From a virus: a DNA stretch of 21,966 nucleotides. Below, piece after piece: positions 1-8,445 of this stretch. The stretch spans positions 1 through 21,966 of IMG/VR virus record IMGVR_UViG_3300025889_012403, one strand, 5' to 3'. A model generated the notes under the pieces. The model searched no databases, had not been told where the DNA came from, and saw nothing but the letters and a program-made list of their open reading frames with translations. Both the position numbers and the translations under genes were made by a program. Every line of letters begins with the position of its first letter. The stretch's first letter is position 1.

Positions 1-215
1 AACTCAGCCTCCTTCATCTCCAGCTCGCGCACAAGCCGGTCCTCCTGCCGGTCCTCTAGCGTGCGTTCCGCTTCGAACTCCGCTGCCGCGCGGTCTTCAC
101 GAGCTTGGTTCAACGCAAGGCTCTGCTCTGCCTCGCGCACGCCGTACATGCCAGCCGCGAACTCTGCTGCGCCTGCGCCTTGGATGCTTGCTCCTACGCC
201 TCTGATGCTTGCCAT
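1..215 (-). CDS. Putative internal virion protein, N-terminal part (runs off window)
   Basis: The minus-strand frame opens with ATG at 215-213, two bases after the TGA of the preceding gene, and stays open to the window edge (71 codons). It begins MASIRGVGASIQGAGAAEF, a Gly/Ala-rich stretch. From about residue 27 it becomes a strongly charged helix rich in Glu, Arg and Ala with repeated ED/DR pairs, likely a coiled coil. Its place after the tail fibre and the preceding 286-residue gene fits an internal or ejected virion protein of the T7 gp14-gp16 type, but this is inferred from position and composition only. The reading frame is well supported by tight spacing and lack of stops; the function is not. 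The C-terminal part lies outside the window. Confidence 0.7.
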   Translation of the reverse strand, partial: MASIRGVGASIQGAGAAEFAAGMYGVREAEQSLALNQAREDRAAAEFEAERTLEDRQEDRLVRELEMKEAE

Positions 216-217
216 GA

Positions 218-1078
218 TCAGCCGGGGAAGACGTTGCTGTTGACGGGCCTGCTCTGCATAGCCACGGGGTCACTATAGTAGGTTTGCCCACCATAGCCGG
301 TGTAGTAGTTGCCACTGAAGATGTTCGAGAACATGCTCTTAAAGCCGCTACCAATACGGTCAAACAACCCGTACCCGCTTAGCGACGAGAACGGTCCGCC
401 TAGGAACGCCTTGGCCTCGGTCAGCGTCAAATTAGCACCTCTCGTCAGCGCGTCTGAGAAACTCATGCGCTGCGGAGCGGGGCTGCTGGGGCCTCGGGGC
501 TGCTCACCTACAGGCGGCGGACCTATTAGCCTGTCTTCCCCAACTCCAGGCTTCGGGCCCTCATACCCACGGTATCGGCCTTCACTTGACGGCGGCGGGC
601 CAGGTTCAGTCGAGCGGCCCATTCCCTCAAACACCTTGATCCCCTGCTTGATCAGGTTGCTGCGCATTTCTGCAAGCGCGCCCTCGCCTGCAGCCAGCCC
701 AGCGAAGTCGTTGGCCTCTAGCGTCGAACGGCCCTCGATGTCGGCAAGCGCCTTAGCTTCTTCGCGGCGCGCTTGCCGCTGCTGGATGCCGTACTGCCGG
801 AACATGCCGCGCGCAAAATTAGCTGTAGTGGTGCCGCCTACGGTCTTGTACAGAGCTGTCTCGCCAGACTTAAGCGCCTCCTTCATGGCGCGTGACGAGT
901 CTTCGTCAGCCTCGCGATAGGCCTTCTTGATAGCCTTTAGCGCGGCCTTCTTGGCTGCACGGCGCTCACGCTGCACAGCCTCTCTGAGGCGGCGTTCGCG
1001 CCTCTGTGCTTTGTCTGCTTTGCTGAGGCCAAAAACCTGCAGGCCGAAACTAAGTGCGTCGAGCGGATCTACTGCCAT
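218..1078 (-). CDS. Putative internal virion protein (286 aa)
   Basis: ATG at 1078 lies two bases after the TAA of the tail fibre gene. The N-terminus contains a short hydrophobic patch (LSFGLQVFGL), followed by a very basic Arg/Lys/Ala helix (about residues 20-60) and a further helix with QQRQARREEAKA (about 98-110). The middle (about 155-200) is Pro/Gly-rich and probably disordered. The C-terminus (about 225-286) is Gly/Ser/Phe/Tyr-rich, with repeated small aromatic motifs such as GYGG. Helical N-terminus plus low-complexity tail, at the distal end of the structural operon, resembles ejected core proteins of podoviruses (T7 gp14-like), but no diagnostic motif is visible. The gene is near certain; the role is inferred from position. 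Confidence 0.75.
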   Translation of the reverse strand: MAVDPLDALSFGLQVFGLSKADKAQRRERRLREAVQRERRAAKKAALKAIKKAYREADEDSSRAMKEALKSGETALYKTVGGTTTANFARGMFRQYGIQQRQARREEAKALADIEGRSTLEANDFAGLAAGEGALAEMRSNLIKQGIKVFEGMGRSTEPGPPPSSEGRYRGYEGPKPGVGEDRLIGPPPVGEQPRGPSSPAPQRMSFSDALTRGANLTLTEAKAFLGGPFSSLSGYGLFDRIGSGFKSMFSNIFSGNYYTGYGGQTYYSDPVAMQSRPVNSNVFPG

Positions 1079-1080
1079 GA

Positions 1081-3843
1081 TTAGACGGGGGTTTTGGGTG
1101 TGATGGTCGTGACCTCGGAGCCCCAGAGGGTCACATCGTAGTCCGTACCAGACGGAGAGAAGTCGCGGCTGTAATGGACACAGATGATCTCTACGGCGGT
1201 GCTGCTGTAATCAGTCAAGCTGAACTCGACGCGCACCCAATCGTTGCTGATCGGGGTGATGATGACATCTCCCGACACATAGCCAGGCCCACCCGTCGTA
1301 CTGGCGACGAAAGCCGTGATAGCATTGTTGCCAGAGTATGAGATATCTACCTTGATGCTCTCAATCTGGACACCGCCTGAATCTTGATAGCGAACCCACA
1401 CCTGCTCAGATGCGGATGTGGGCAGGCTGGCGTCGGTCTTGAAGTAGTAGCTGTAGGTCGTGGTGATCCCAGCGGTGACTGGCTTGACTTTCGCCCGGTA
1501 ATCCCAGCCCGCCACGCCAGTCGTGTGCGTCAGGGTATCAGCCTCCAATCGACCGTTAGGCGCGACGGCTGTATTCGCCGTGATCGGCACATCCCGAGGC
1601 GATGTACCAGTGAGCCAATGACTGTAGTCCGACCCATCCCCGAGCAAGTTCTGCGGCCCGGAGACAAAGTAGTCCAGCATGTCGGCGGGGTTGCCGACGG
1701 TGATTCTCGGACCCCAGAACACGCCGCGAGTTGCTCCTGCGCTATTCGCCGCCCTGAGGTAGTTCCATGTGGTCAAGGCCGTACCACCGTAGTCCGTAAT
1801 CGTCAGGCGATAACGCCACCAGCCGTTAGTACCAATCTGCGTAGCTTCGGCGTGTTCGGCAGTCGTGTATCCCGGACCACTGGTTGCCAGAGTCGCGAGA
1901 CTAGCAGCAAATCCTCCTGCGGGGTCGATGTCGATATATACCATCTCCGGGAAGGCTGACGACGAGCGCAGGTAGTGATAGATCCGACCACTGTCCCAGT
2001 CGCCATCACTATGGTTGATGTACGCTTCAAGCGTCACGCTTGCGTATGCCGGAACTGCGGCAGCTATAGCGTTGGTCGCGGAAATATCGCAGTTCCCCCC
2101 AGCAGGTAGCGAGGTTTGGACAGCCGAGAGCGTTCCGTCTGGAGCAGCGGTTGCGCTATATGCCTTAGATGCGCCAGCCGTAATAGCCCAGTCAATGAGC
2201 GGTGTGCCTTGCCAGTTCTTCTCCCGCGACACCCAGTCGCCGTAGCGAAGGGTGGGGTTCCAGACCGTCGCCGTTCCAACCGCTGACGGTACTTGGATTG
2301 CAAGATATGCCCGGTCAGCGGTGCCACTGTGATCGTTTAGATGGATGCTCCACCGCAGCCAGCCGGTGTTGCCAATGCGCTCAATATAGACATCACGCTC
2401 GGATGTGTATGGGCGCGATGAAGTGGCAACGGAAGTGAAGGCCGTGATGTCTCCGCTATTATCAAATCGGATCTGGATGCTGTCGGTAATGGTCCCACTA
2501 GACTGATTGCGAAGATAAAACAGGACTCGCACAGTATCGCCAGAGATAGGCGAGTAGTAGATGTATCCGGTATGAGTAAACTCGTGCCAGGGAGCGATAG
2601 TGTGGATATGCCGCTTTTCTTGCGTAGATCCGCTTGCGTTTACAATGTCCTCCGCTGTCAGCGTACCATCAGGGCTGGCGATGCTTGCGGTTGAGAAGGT
2701 GAGTGAGGGATTTGCAACGCTGTAATCCTCAAACGCAAATACACCGACGCTGTGCAGCAAGTTCTGCGTCTCAACGACATCCTGCACCACGACGTCAACC
2801 GTAGCCGTGTCGCTGCCGCTAGGCCCAGACGCGGTCAGCTGCACCGTGTGCGTGCCGCCGTCCATGAACCGGTGCGAGATCGCCGCTCCGTATGCGCCGC
2901 TGTAGGTCAGATACGTCGGGCCCCACTCATCAAACGTCCACGTGAACGTGTCGGAGTCGGGCAGGCCGTTGCCCCACAGCGATAGATCGTCTGTCCATGC
3001 CACCGCCGTCAGCTCGTTATAGCTAATCGCTGCAAATCCATCAGGCAGCGGCGGCAGCGGTAGCGGGCCGTTGTCCTCGTCGTACGGCACTACGCGCTGT
3101 GCGCTTAGCAGCGGAAACGCAAGACGGAACGACCCGGTGATCAGCCACTCGTACAGCAGCACGGCTTCAACATCCTCTGTTGCTGTGTACACCGCCTCGA
3201 CTGTCCAATGTGTGCGGTTGTCATCGCTAGTACGCACGGTACGCCACAGCAGGATCGTCAGAACGCCACTGGTCACATTTTTGACTGCAGCTACCAACCG
3301 ACCCTGGTGGTAGTTGTTATTGCCAGATATAGCCGACAACCCACCGCGAATGATGTAGCTGTGCCCACCCTTCAACAATATGCCGTCAGACCCAGCAGCA
3401 AGCAGGTTGCCAAGGTCTAGCTCGCTTGTGACCGCTGTTGTCCCAGGGCCAGCTACAACTGGCACAGTAATGAAACCCGTTGGGCTTGCGTACAGCTGAT
3501 CGAACGCTAGATCGGTTTGTACGCGATACGCTGTGCCCAACTGCGCAATCTGGGCGTCTACGTACGCCTTGTTAGCCGCCTGCGTGTCCTGTGTCGGCGT
3601 ATCAAACTTGTTGCGCACACCCAGCTGCTGCCTCTGGTCGACGCGCAACGTCGCGTCCGTGTGCACCTCTAGCGAGCCGTCATCCTGCACGCGGAGACCC
3701 TGCCGGTAGCGCAAACCAGCAGCCTGCTCACCGGCTGCAGCTCTGCGCGCGCGCGCACCAGCGGCAGGGTCGACTCGACCAGTCGACGCCATGCCAGGGT
3801 TCTGCTGTCGCAGTGCGCGCGATTTGCGGCTCTCGTTCGCCAT
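1081..3843 (-). CDS. Tail fibre / receptor-binding protein with PKD-like and three repeated beta-sandwich domains
   Basis: This 920-residue protein starts at ATG 3843, overlapping the nozzle stop (TGATG). The first 75 residues are Arg/Ala/Gln-rich and likely attach to the tail. Residues 83-97 carry the AANKAYVD motif common in phage tail-fibre shafts. Residues 110-250 are beta-rich. Residues about 285-355 look like a PKD/Ig-like domain (TWTFDEWG then HRFMDGGTHTVQLTASG). Three tandem related modules follow at about 360-536, 548-718 and 731-912; each has an (S/A)P(D/N)G element near its start, a late G-x-x-W segment (TGWLRWSI, NGWWRYRL, NDWVRVEF) and a final tryptophan strand. These look like carbohydrate-binding jelly rolls. 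No lyase or hydrolase motif was recognised, so it is more likely a binding fibre than a depolymerase. Confidence 0.88.
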   Translation of the reverse strand: MANESRKSRALRQQNPGMASTGRVDPAAGARARRAAAGEQAAGLRYRQGLRVQDDGSLEVHTDATLRVDQRQQLGVRNKFDTPTQDTQAANKAYVDAQIAQLGTAYRVQTDLAFDQLYASPTGFITVPVVAGPGTTAVTSELDLGNLLAAGSDGILLKGGHSYIIRGGLSAISGNNNYHQGRLVAAVKNVTSGVLTILLWRTVRTSDDNRTHWTVEAVYTATEDVEAVLLYEWLITGSFRLAFPLLSAQRVVPYDEDNGPLPLPPLPDGFAAISYNELTAVAWTDDLSLWGNGLPDSDTFTWTFDEWGPTYLTYSGAYGAAISHRFMDGGTHTVQLTASGPSGSDTATVDVVVQDVVETQNLLHSVGVFAFEDYSVANPSLTFSTASIASPDGTLTAEDIVNASGSTQEKRHIHTIAPWHEFTHTGYIYYSPISGDTVRVLFYLRNQSSGTITDSIQIRFDNSGDITAFTSVATSSRPYTSERDVYIERIGNTGWLRWSIHLNDHSGTADRAYLAIQVPSAVGTATVWNPTLRYGDWVSREKNWQGTPLIDWAITAGASKAYSATAAPDGTLSAVQTSLPAGGNCDISATNAIAAAVPAYASVTLEAYINHSDGDWDSGRIYHYLRSSSAFPEMVYIDIDPAGGFAASLATLATSGPGYTTAEHAEATQIGTNGWWRYRLTITDYGGTALTTWNYLRAANSAGATRGVFWGPRITVGNPADMLDYFVSGPQNLLGDGSDYSHWLTGTSPRDVPITANTAVAPNGRLEADTLTHTTGVAGWDYRAKVKPVTAGITTTYSYYFKTDASLPTSASEQVWVRYQDSGGVQIESIKVDISYSGNNAITAFVASTTGGPGYVSGDVIITPISNDWVRVEFSLTDYSSTAVEIICVHYSRDFSPSGTDYDVTLWGSEVTTITPKTPV
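1108..2766 (-). repeat. Three diverged tandem protein modules in the tail-fibre C-terminus
   Basis: The DNA at about 2766-2236, 2202-1690 and 1653-1108 encodes three modules of roughly 170-180 residues. They align by eye at three points. The first is SPDGTL, APDGTL and APNGRL. The second is SRPYTSERD...TGWLRWSI, GPGYTTAEH...NGWWRYRL and GPGYVSGDV...NDWVRVEF, each followed by ND, TD or TD. The third is the closing strands TVWNPTL, VFWGPRI and TLWGSEV. The nucleotide sequences have diverged, so this is an old duplication rather than a recent one. Boundaries are approximate. Confidence 0.75.
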
Positions 3844-6833
3844 CAGTTACGCCTAATCAAGCCTGCGTAGGTTGCCTGGATGCTGGCCTTCTCGTAGGCC
3901 CAGTGATCGCCAACGCTGGCGTTGCGAAGCCGAAGGAACACGCTGTCACCCACCACGCGGACTAGGGCGGTGCCATTGCGGCCAGCGCTTAGCGAGCCCT
4001 GCGCCACTGACCGCCCGAGGTGTTCGGGGTCGTCACTAGCGAAGAATTCGTAGTTGCACCCAGCAAAGCGGCTGCTCAGCACGGCTGTGAACTCCCCGAA
4101 CGCTGCCTCAGAAACGTCCCTGACAGGAGCTAGAGGGCCCATCAACACGTAGCTGTCGATAGCGACGTTGGGCGACAGAGCTGCCACGCCATCATGCTTC
4201 TCGTCGCTGTACGGCACCTGCCCATCACTGTTCAACCCCCAACGACGTAGGCGACCGTCCTCGCATCCGAAGTGGATCGCTCGATCGTCAGGCGCGTCAC
4301 CGTCGACAACCTGCACGGCAGTAGGCTGCAGCGCCGTATCGCTGGTCCCAAACCGGTCCACGTGCCAGCTACTGCTGCGCTTGCAGTAGAAGTAGTGGTC
4401 GACCGCGATCTGCGGGTTGTCGTACGGGAACAGCAGCACGTGAATGCCGTCCTCGACGTAGTTGTACGCCAGCTGCACGTAGTAGTCGTTAAGGTCGATG
4501 CTGCGCAGTCTGCGGCGAACGCTTTGCGACGCCACATCCTCCATCTGGCCACCAGGGGCAAGCGTGTACAGCCCGCCCTTGCTGCCAAAGAACCACAAGC
4601 GACCTTTGTCGTCACGACACCACGGCTTGCCAAAGGCCATCCCGATCTCGTCGCTGACGTTGTCAAACACATGCTGCGAGCCAGGGTCGCCGCTAAGCTG
4701 CCAGATGCTGTTGTCGCAGCCAAACCACAGCACGTCGTCGCTGTAGGGCACGATAGCGTTGATCGCGTCAGGGCAGATACCCGCACGGCTGGTCTGGCTT
4801 GACACCGCTGCCGCAGAGTCCGCAGTGATCGGGAACTCGTCCCAGTCGTCCCACTCGCCTGCGCGCGACATGCGCCACACGCCGGGGCGGTCCTCTGTGC
4901 GTGCTGCCACCATGCGACCACGCCAGTGCTGGATCAGCTGGCTACGTCGCGGCACCTCGCCGTTCGACGTGGCTACGTGGCGCGTGACCGTGTCCTCTTT
5001 GGCGTCGTACTTCCAGATGCTCGTGCCATCGGCAACGTAGATGCAGCCGTCGTACGTCGTCGTGTGCACGTACCGGTTTGTGCGGTCGTAGGTGGCACCA
5101 GCGATCTGCGTAACGCTCGTCGAGTCGTACTTGTACCAGTTGCCGCCAGACAGCGCGATAGTGCGCAGCTCGCGTCGAGGCTGAAGCCCTGCAATGCTTG
5201 GGTTGACCAAGCGCACCTGCACCGCGCCGTTCACGTCATCGCCACTCGAAGCGTGCTGCCCGCCCACAATCAAGGTGTCGACCGTTGTGGGCGTCGGGCT
5301 GCTGTCGTTGTAGTCAGGCGTGGCAAACGGCACGGCAGTCACGAGGTCAATCGAGCCACCACGGCCCAGCTGCGCCTGGGTGTACGAGTGCAGCACGCTG
5401 GAAGCGTCCGCCGCAACGACCAACACGCTCTTGCCGCTGTACGCGGAGTACGAGCCGGTCACGCCATAGGGCACATACAAACGACCGGCGTCGTCGCATG
5501 ACGCGCTGATGTTGTGACGGCCCGGAGCGCCGCTCGAATACCAGTGCGAAGTCGCGGCAAACGGCAACTGGTCGAGACTAATGTTGGTGCTGTTAGCCCA
5601 GTCAAGTGCATCGCCGTCATCTGCGACAAGCCGAATGTGCGGCTGCAGCTCATTCGGAACCGTCTGCACATGACCGCCAATGGTCCAGATTTGATAGCGA
5701 CCGTTGCTCTTCTCTGGGTGCACCAACACATCGAGGCCGTAGCCTTGATGATCCACGGCCTCGGTCACATTAGCCGGAGCCGTGCCATCTCCATAATGAT
5801 CCTCATTGGCCGGACCTGTGTGCTCACCCTGATACCCGTACTCGAACGCCTCTGCGCTTGCGTTTGGCGACAGGGGGTTCAAACGCAGCAGGTGCGCGGA
5901 GTGCAGATTTTGCGACCCGTCGACAATGGTCATCGTGCAGTAGACGACGCCGTCAAACCGCACCGCCATGCGTCCCCACGCTGCGTGGTTGGCGTAAGAA
6001 CCGCCATCATGCACAGAACCAGTCAGCGAGCTGTACTGCTTCGTGTAAGAGCTGTTCGCCTCCGCTTCCGGCTCCTCATCCATGCGGTACTCGGCATACC
6101 GCTCAAAGCGCACCTTGCACTGGCTGTCTGTCGTCGAGTGCTCGTAGCCCCACACGTACAGGTCGAGCCCGTAGATCGCGATGTCTAGCGGGAAGAACCC
6201 CGGCTTGATCGTGTACGCAACCGCGTAGGTGCCGTCGTTGCGCAGCTCCAACGCGATGATCTGCGCCTCGTCGTTGCTGACGTTGCTCGCGTTGTGACCC
6301 GTCGCTACGAAGATGTTGCCGTAGTCATCGACGGTCAGGCTTTTTAGCAGGAACGTCGTGCTGTCTGTACCGGTCTTCGTGTACGGCACACCTACGCTGA
6401 TGACCTGCTGGCCGTCCTCGTTAACCGCGATCACCTCGCCGTTGTTGTTTAGCAGCCACGTCGTGCCAAAGCTGTCGACGTGCTTGTCGACAACGTACAG
6501 GCCAAACGACAGGTCAAACTCGATCTCGCTTTCACGCACCGGGTCCTGCTGTGTCCACGTCAGAGGGTTGACGCTGCGCTGCACCTGACCAAGCGCGTCT
6601 ACCTTGTAGTAGCCGTTGATCGCCTGTTTGTCGGCGTACAGGCCTAGTCCAGGCCGTTGTGATCCGCGCCGACGCCCAGTCACGATGTCGAACGAACGCA
6701 TGTTGCGCTCGTCGCGACTCGTCTGCGGAATCTGGTCGGTATAGCTATATGTCTCGGACAGCCCGGAGTACGGATACGTCAGGTCGACCATCTGGCGACG
6801 GTCTGACATCAGGGGCTGCTCGGGTGCTTCCAT
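3843..6833 (-). CDS. Tail nozzle protein, T7 gp12-like (tail tubular protein B)
   Basis: This 996-residue protein starts at ATG 6833, overlapping the adaptor stop (TGATG); an internal Met at residue 9 is an alternative start. Near the N-terminus, residues 39-64 read SRDERNMRSFDIVTGRRRG then SQRPG, which matches the nozzle-family pattern of an Arg-rich GRRRG..RPG segment. The rest is a long array of beta strands with repeated short W/Y-G-D motifs, consistent with the beta-propeller of podovirus nozzles. T7 gp12 is about 794 residues, so this one is somewhat longer. Position immediately downstream of the adaptor and upstream of the fibre is the canonical order. It should form the distal hexameric tube through which DNA leaves and onto which fibres dock. 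Assignment rests on length, N-terminal motif and order. Confidence 0.82.
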   Translation of the reverse strand: MEAPEQPLMSDRRQMVDLTYPYSGLSETYSYTDQIPQTSRDERNMRSFDIVTGRRRGSQRPGLGLYADKQAINGYYKVDALGQVQRSVNPLTWTQQDPVRESEIEFDLSFGLYVVDKHVDSFGTTWLLNNNGEVIAVNEDGQQVISVGVPYTKTGTDSTTFLLKSLTVDDYGNIFVATGHNASNVSNDEAQIIALELRNDGTYAVAYTIKPGFFPLDIAIYGLDLYVWGYEHSTTDSQCKVRFERYAEYRMDEEPEAEANSSYTKQYSSLTGSVHDGGSYANHAAWGRMAVRFDGVVYCTMTIVDGSQNLHSAHLLRLNPLSPNASAEAFEYGYQGEHTGPANEDHYGDGTAPANVTEAVDHQGYGLDVLVHPEKSNGRYQIWTIGGHVQTVPNELQPHIRLVADDGDALDWANSTNISLDQLPFAATSHWYSSGAPGRHNISASCDDAGRLYVPYGVTGSYSAYSGKSVLVVAADASSVLHSYTQAQLGRGGSIDLVTAVPFATPDYNDSSPTPTTVDTLIVGGQHASSGDDVNGAVQVRLVNPSIAGLQPRRELRTIALSGGNWYKYDSTSVTQIAGATYDRTNRYVHTTTYDGCIYVADGTSIWKYDAKEDTVTRHVATSNGEVPRRSQLIQHWRGRMVAARTEDRPGVWRMSRAGEWDDWDEFPITADSAAAVSSQTSRAGICPDAINAIVPYSDDVLWFGCDNSIWQLSGDPGSQHVFDNVSDEIGMAFGKPWCRDDKGRLWFFGSKGGLYTLAPGGQMEDVASQSVRRRLRSIDLNDYYVQLAYNYVEDGIHVLLFPYDNPQIAVDHYFYCKRSSSWHVDRFGTSDTALQPTAVQVVDGDAPDDRAIHFGCEDGRLRRWGLNSDGQVPYSDEKHDGVAALSPNVAIDSYVLMGPLAPVRDVSEAAFGEFTAVLSSRFAGCNYEFFASDDPEHLGRSVAQGSLSAGRNGTALVRVVGDSVFLRLRNASVGDHWAYEKASIQATYAGLIRRN

Positions 6834-7918
6834 CAGCTAGGGCCGCTCACGCTGTTGTAGTTCCACATCATCGAGTTGACGCCGTGCTGGTACTCTGCAG
6901 CACCGTTCGCCATCGGACCCAGCACCGGCTGAGTCATCATGTCTCTCTGGCGGGCCATCGTGAACAGCGGGCCGCTGCGGATGCTGAACAGGCGCTGATT
7001 GACGTCCATCTCGCTATCGCGCTCATACCCTAGGGCGACGGCGCGCACGACTGCTAGGTACAGGCCCTCTAGCCACGTCGGCACACTGATGACGTCGTTG
7101 TCGCTGCGGATCTCCTGCCAGCCGCCGCGATAGTGGACGAGGAACACGTCGTCGCGGCTTGTCGCAGGAGTGGGCCACATCTCCAGTCGCGGGACCGGCG
7201 ACCCTCCAGCGCGACCGGGCACGGTCGATTGCGTGTCGAGCCAAGTCGTGTCATCCGTCGCAGACAAATAATCTGCGTCAGGCTCCCCGGTATGCTTGGC
7301 GTAGATATTAAACCTACCCGCCACTGACGTGTCTAGCTTCGCGTAGAACGTCAGTTCACCAATGCTGTTGATCAGCTCGACTAGCTCTGCAGCGTTTGCA
7401 ACCTGATCAGCCGCATGAGATTTGAACGCCCATGTGTTGCCCTGGAAGAACGTCGTAGCGGCCCCGCCCACAAACTTGTAGTCGGTGCTGCCGTCTGAGA
7501 CGGTCAAACCCTCGGTGTAGGTTGTCGATACGGTGTTCCCGTTGAACCGGAACTGGATCCGCGTCGGCGTAGCGCGCGGCACCCAAGCCAGCGCTGCCCA
7601 GTACTCCAGGCTGCTGCTGATGGTAGTGCCGCGCTTCTGAGCGACCTCTTGCAGCGTAGTCAGGTGAATGCCTGCGTTGATGGCATCAGTGGCCACCAGA
7701 GCGACGATCTCGCGAAGGTCCTCTGGCAGCCACATATAGTCCTGACCAGCTGTCAGGCTCAGAGTGCTCTGAGCCTGCTCAAGCCACCGCCAGGGGTGCA
7801 TAGACACCACGAAGTTGCCCGCGTCGTTCAGGATGCGCAGCCCACCAACGGTAGGCATTTGATCCGTACTGAGCGCGTGCCGGACGTGGTCCAGCGCTTC
7901 CCTGGCGGTGACAGTCAT
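6833..7918 (-). CDS. Head-tail adaptor, T7 gp11 / P22 gp4-like, with inserted domain
   Basis: The 361-residue protein starts at ATG 7918 overlapping the previous stop (TGATG). Residues 1-110 form the helical adaptor start (HPWRWLEQAQ at 41-50, LPEDLREIVAL at 64-74). Residues 245-300 contain LEMWPTP, FLVHYRGGW and a helix VPTWLEGLYLAVVRAVALGYER, the pattern seen at the end of tail tubular protein A and related adaptors. Typical members (T7 gp11, P22 gp4) are about 165-200 residues. The excess is a beta-rich block at about 121-240 that looks like an inserted domain. The protein should form the dodecameric ring between portal and nozzle; the next gene encodes the nozzle, which agrees. Confidence 0.8.
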   Translation of the reverse strand: MTVTAREALDHVRHALSTDQMPTVGGLRILNDAGNFVVSMHPWRWLEQAQSTLSLTAGQDYMWLPEDLREIVALVATDAINAGIHLTTLQEVAQKRGTTISSSLEYWAALAWVPRATPTRIQFRFNGNTVSTTYTEGLTVSDGSTDYKFVGGAATTFFQGNTWAFKSHAADQVANAAELVELINSIGELTFYAKLDTSVAGRFNIYAKHTGEPDADYLSATDDTTWLDTQSTVPGRAGGSPVPRLEMWPTPATSRDDVFLVHYRGGWQEIRSDNDVISVPTWLEGLYLAVVRAVALGYERDSEMDVNQRLFSIRSGPLFTMARQRDMMTQPVLGPMANGAAEYQHGVNSMMWNYNSVSGPS

Positions 7919-8388
7919 CAGATCTTAGTGTTGCTAAGCCCGTCGAACATGACCCATTGCGCAACTACATCACCGTTGCCCACGTCTTGCGTAGCTACGG
8001 CTAGCAGCTTGTCGTTAGTGGATGTGTTCATCTCAAGCTGAACTGCATTAGCCGTCGCGACTTCTCGGATAGACACAGAAGTGCCTGCCGTCAAGGTCCC
8101 GGCACTGCCGTTGCGCACGTTGACGTACACCACGCCTTGCACGACGACTTCGATAACGTCTCCGGCCTCTGCAGAGCCGCTGCAGACGCCGTAGTAGACG
8201 TCCCGTAACGGTGCGCTAGTTGCAGTCGTAGCGACGTGAGTGAAGTTACCGTTAGCTGCAATCTTCAGACTAATGACATTGTTTGCCGTCGCGCTGCCAA
8301 TGAGCTTCACACGCGCCTTCACCTGACCAAGGCCAGTGGGCAAATCCGTGTCTGTGTACGCCCCGGTTACTGCTGTGTTGTAAACCAC
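7918..8388 (-). CDS. Small beta-rich head protein, possible capsid decoration protein (156 aa)
   Basis: The best start is GTG at 8388-8386, because AAGGAG sits six bases upstream; the same ten bases AAGGAGAACC precede the capsid gene. The protein is rich in Thr, Val, Ala and Gly and predicted to be all beta. It contains GDVIEVVVQGVVYVNVRNG (about 88-106), followed by a Gly/Thr-rich turn, similar in feel to small phage head proteins with DUF2190-like beta folds. It ends in a TGATG overlap with the adaptor. It lies with the 151-residue gene between capsid and adaptor, the usual place for decoration or head-completion proteins. Role is inferred from composition and position. Confidence 0.7.
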   Translation of the reverse strand: MVYNTAVTGAYTDTDLPTGLGQVKARVKLIGSATANNVISLKIAANGNFTHVATTATSAPLRDVYYGVCSGSAEAGDVIEVVVQGVVYVNVRNGSAGTLTAGTSVSIREVATANAVQLEMNTSTNDKLLAVATQDVGNGDVVAQWVMFDGLSNTKI

Positions 8389-8413
8389 TCGGTTCTCCTT
8401 GTCAGGTAATGTA

Positions 8414-8438
8414 GGGGGGGCGGATTAGCCGCCCCCCC
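8414..8438 (-). terminator. Strong GC hairpin between two head genes, possible attenuator
   Basis: A perfect 10-bp stem (GGGGGGGCGG pairing with CCGCCCCCCC) encloses the five-base loop ATTAG in the 57-base gap between the 151- and 156-residue genes. No T tract follows it on either strand, so it is not a textbook intrinsic terminator. In the minus-strand transcript it could reduce read-through from the capsid segment into the tail genes or protect the 3' end of a capsid mRNA. Function is inferred; the fold is directly visible. Confidence 0.6.
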
Positions 8439-8445
8439 CCTATTG

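Noticed and set aside
97-363. 88-codon minus-strand frame spanning the end of the 286-residue gene
   Set aside because: It overlaps two better-supported frames and has an Arg-rich shadow composition.
4232-4921. 229-codon minus-strand frame inside the nozzle gene
   Set aside because: Same strand but a different frame from the nozzle; Thr/Arg/Ser/Cys-rich, low-complexity translation typical of a shifted reading of GC-rich coding DNA.
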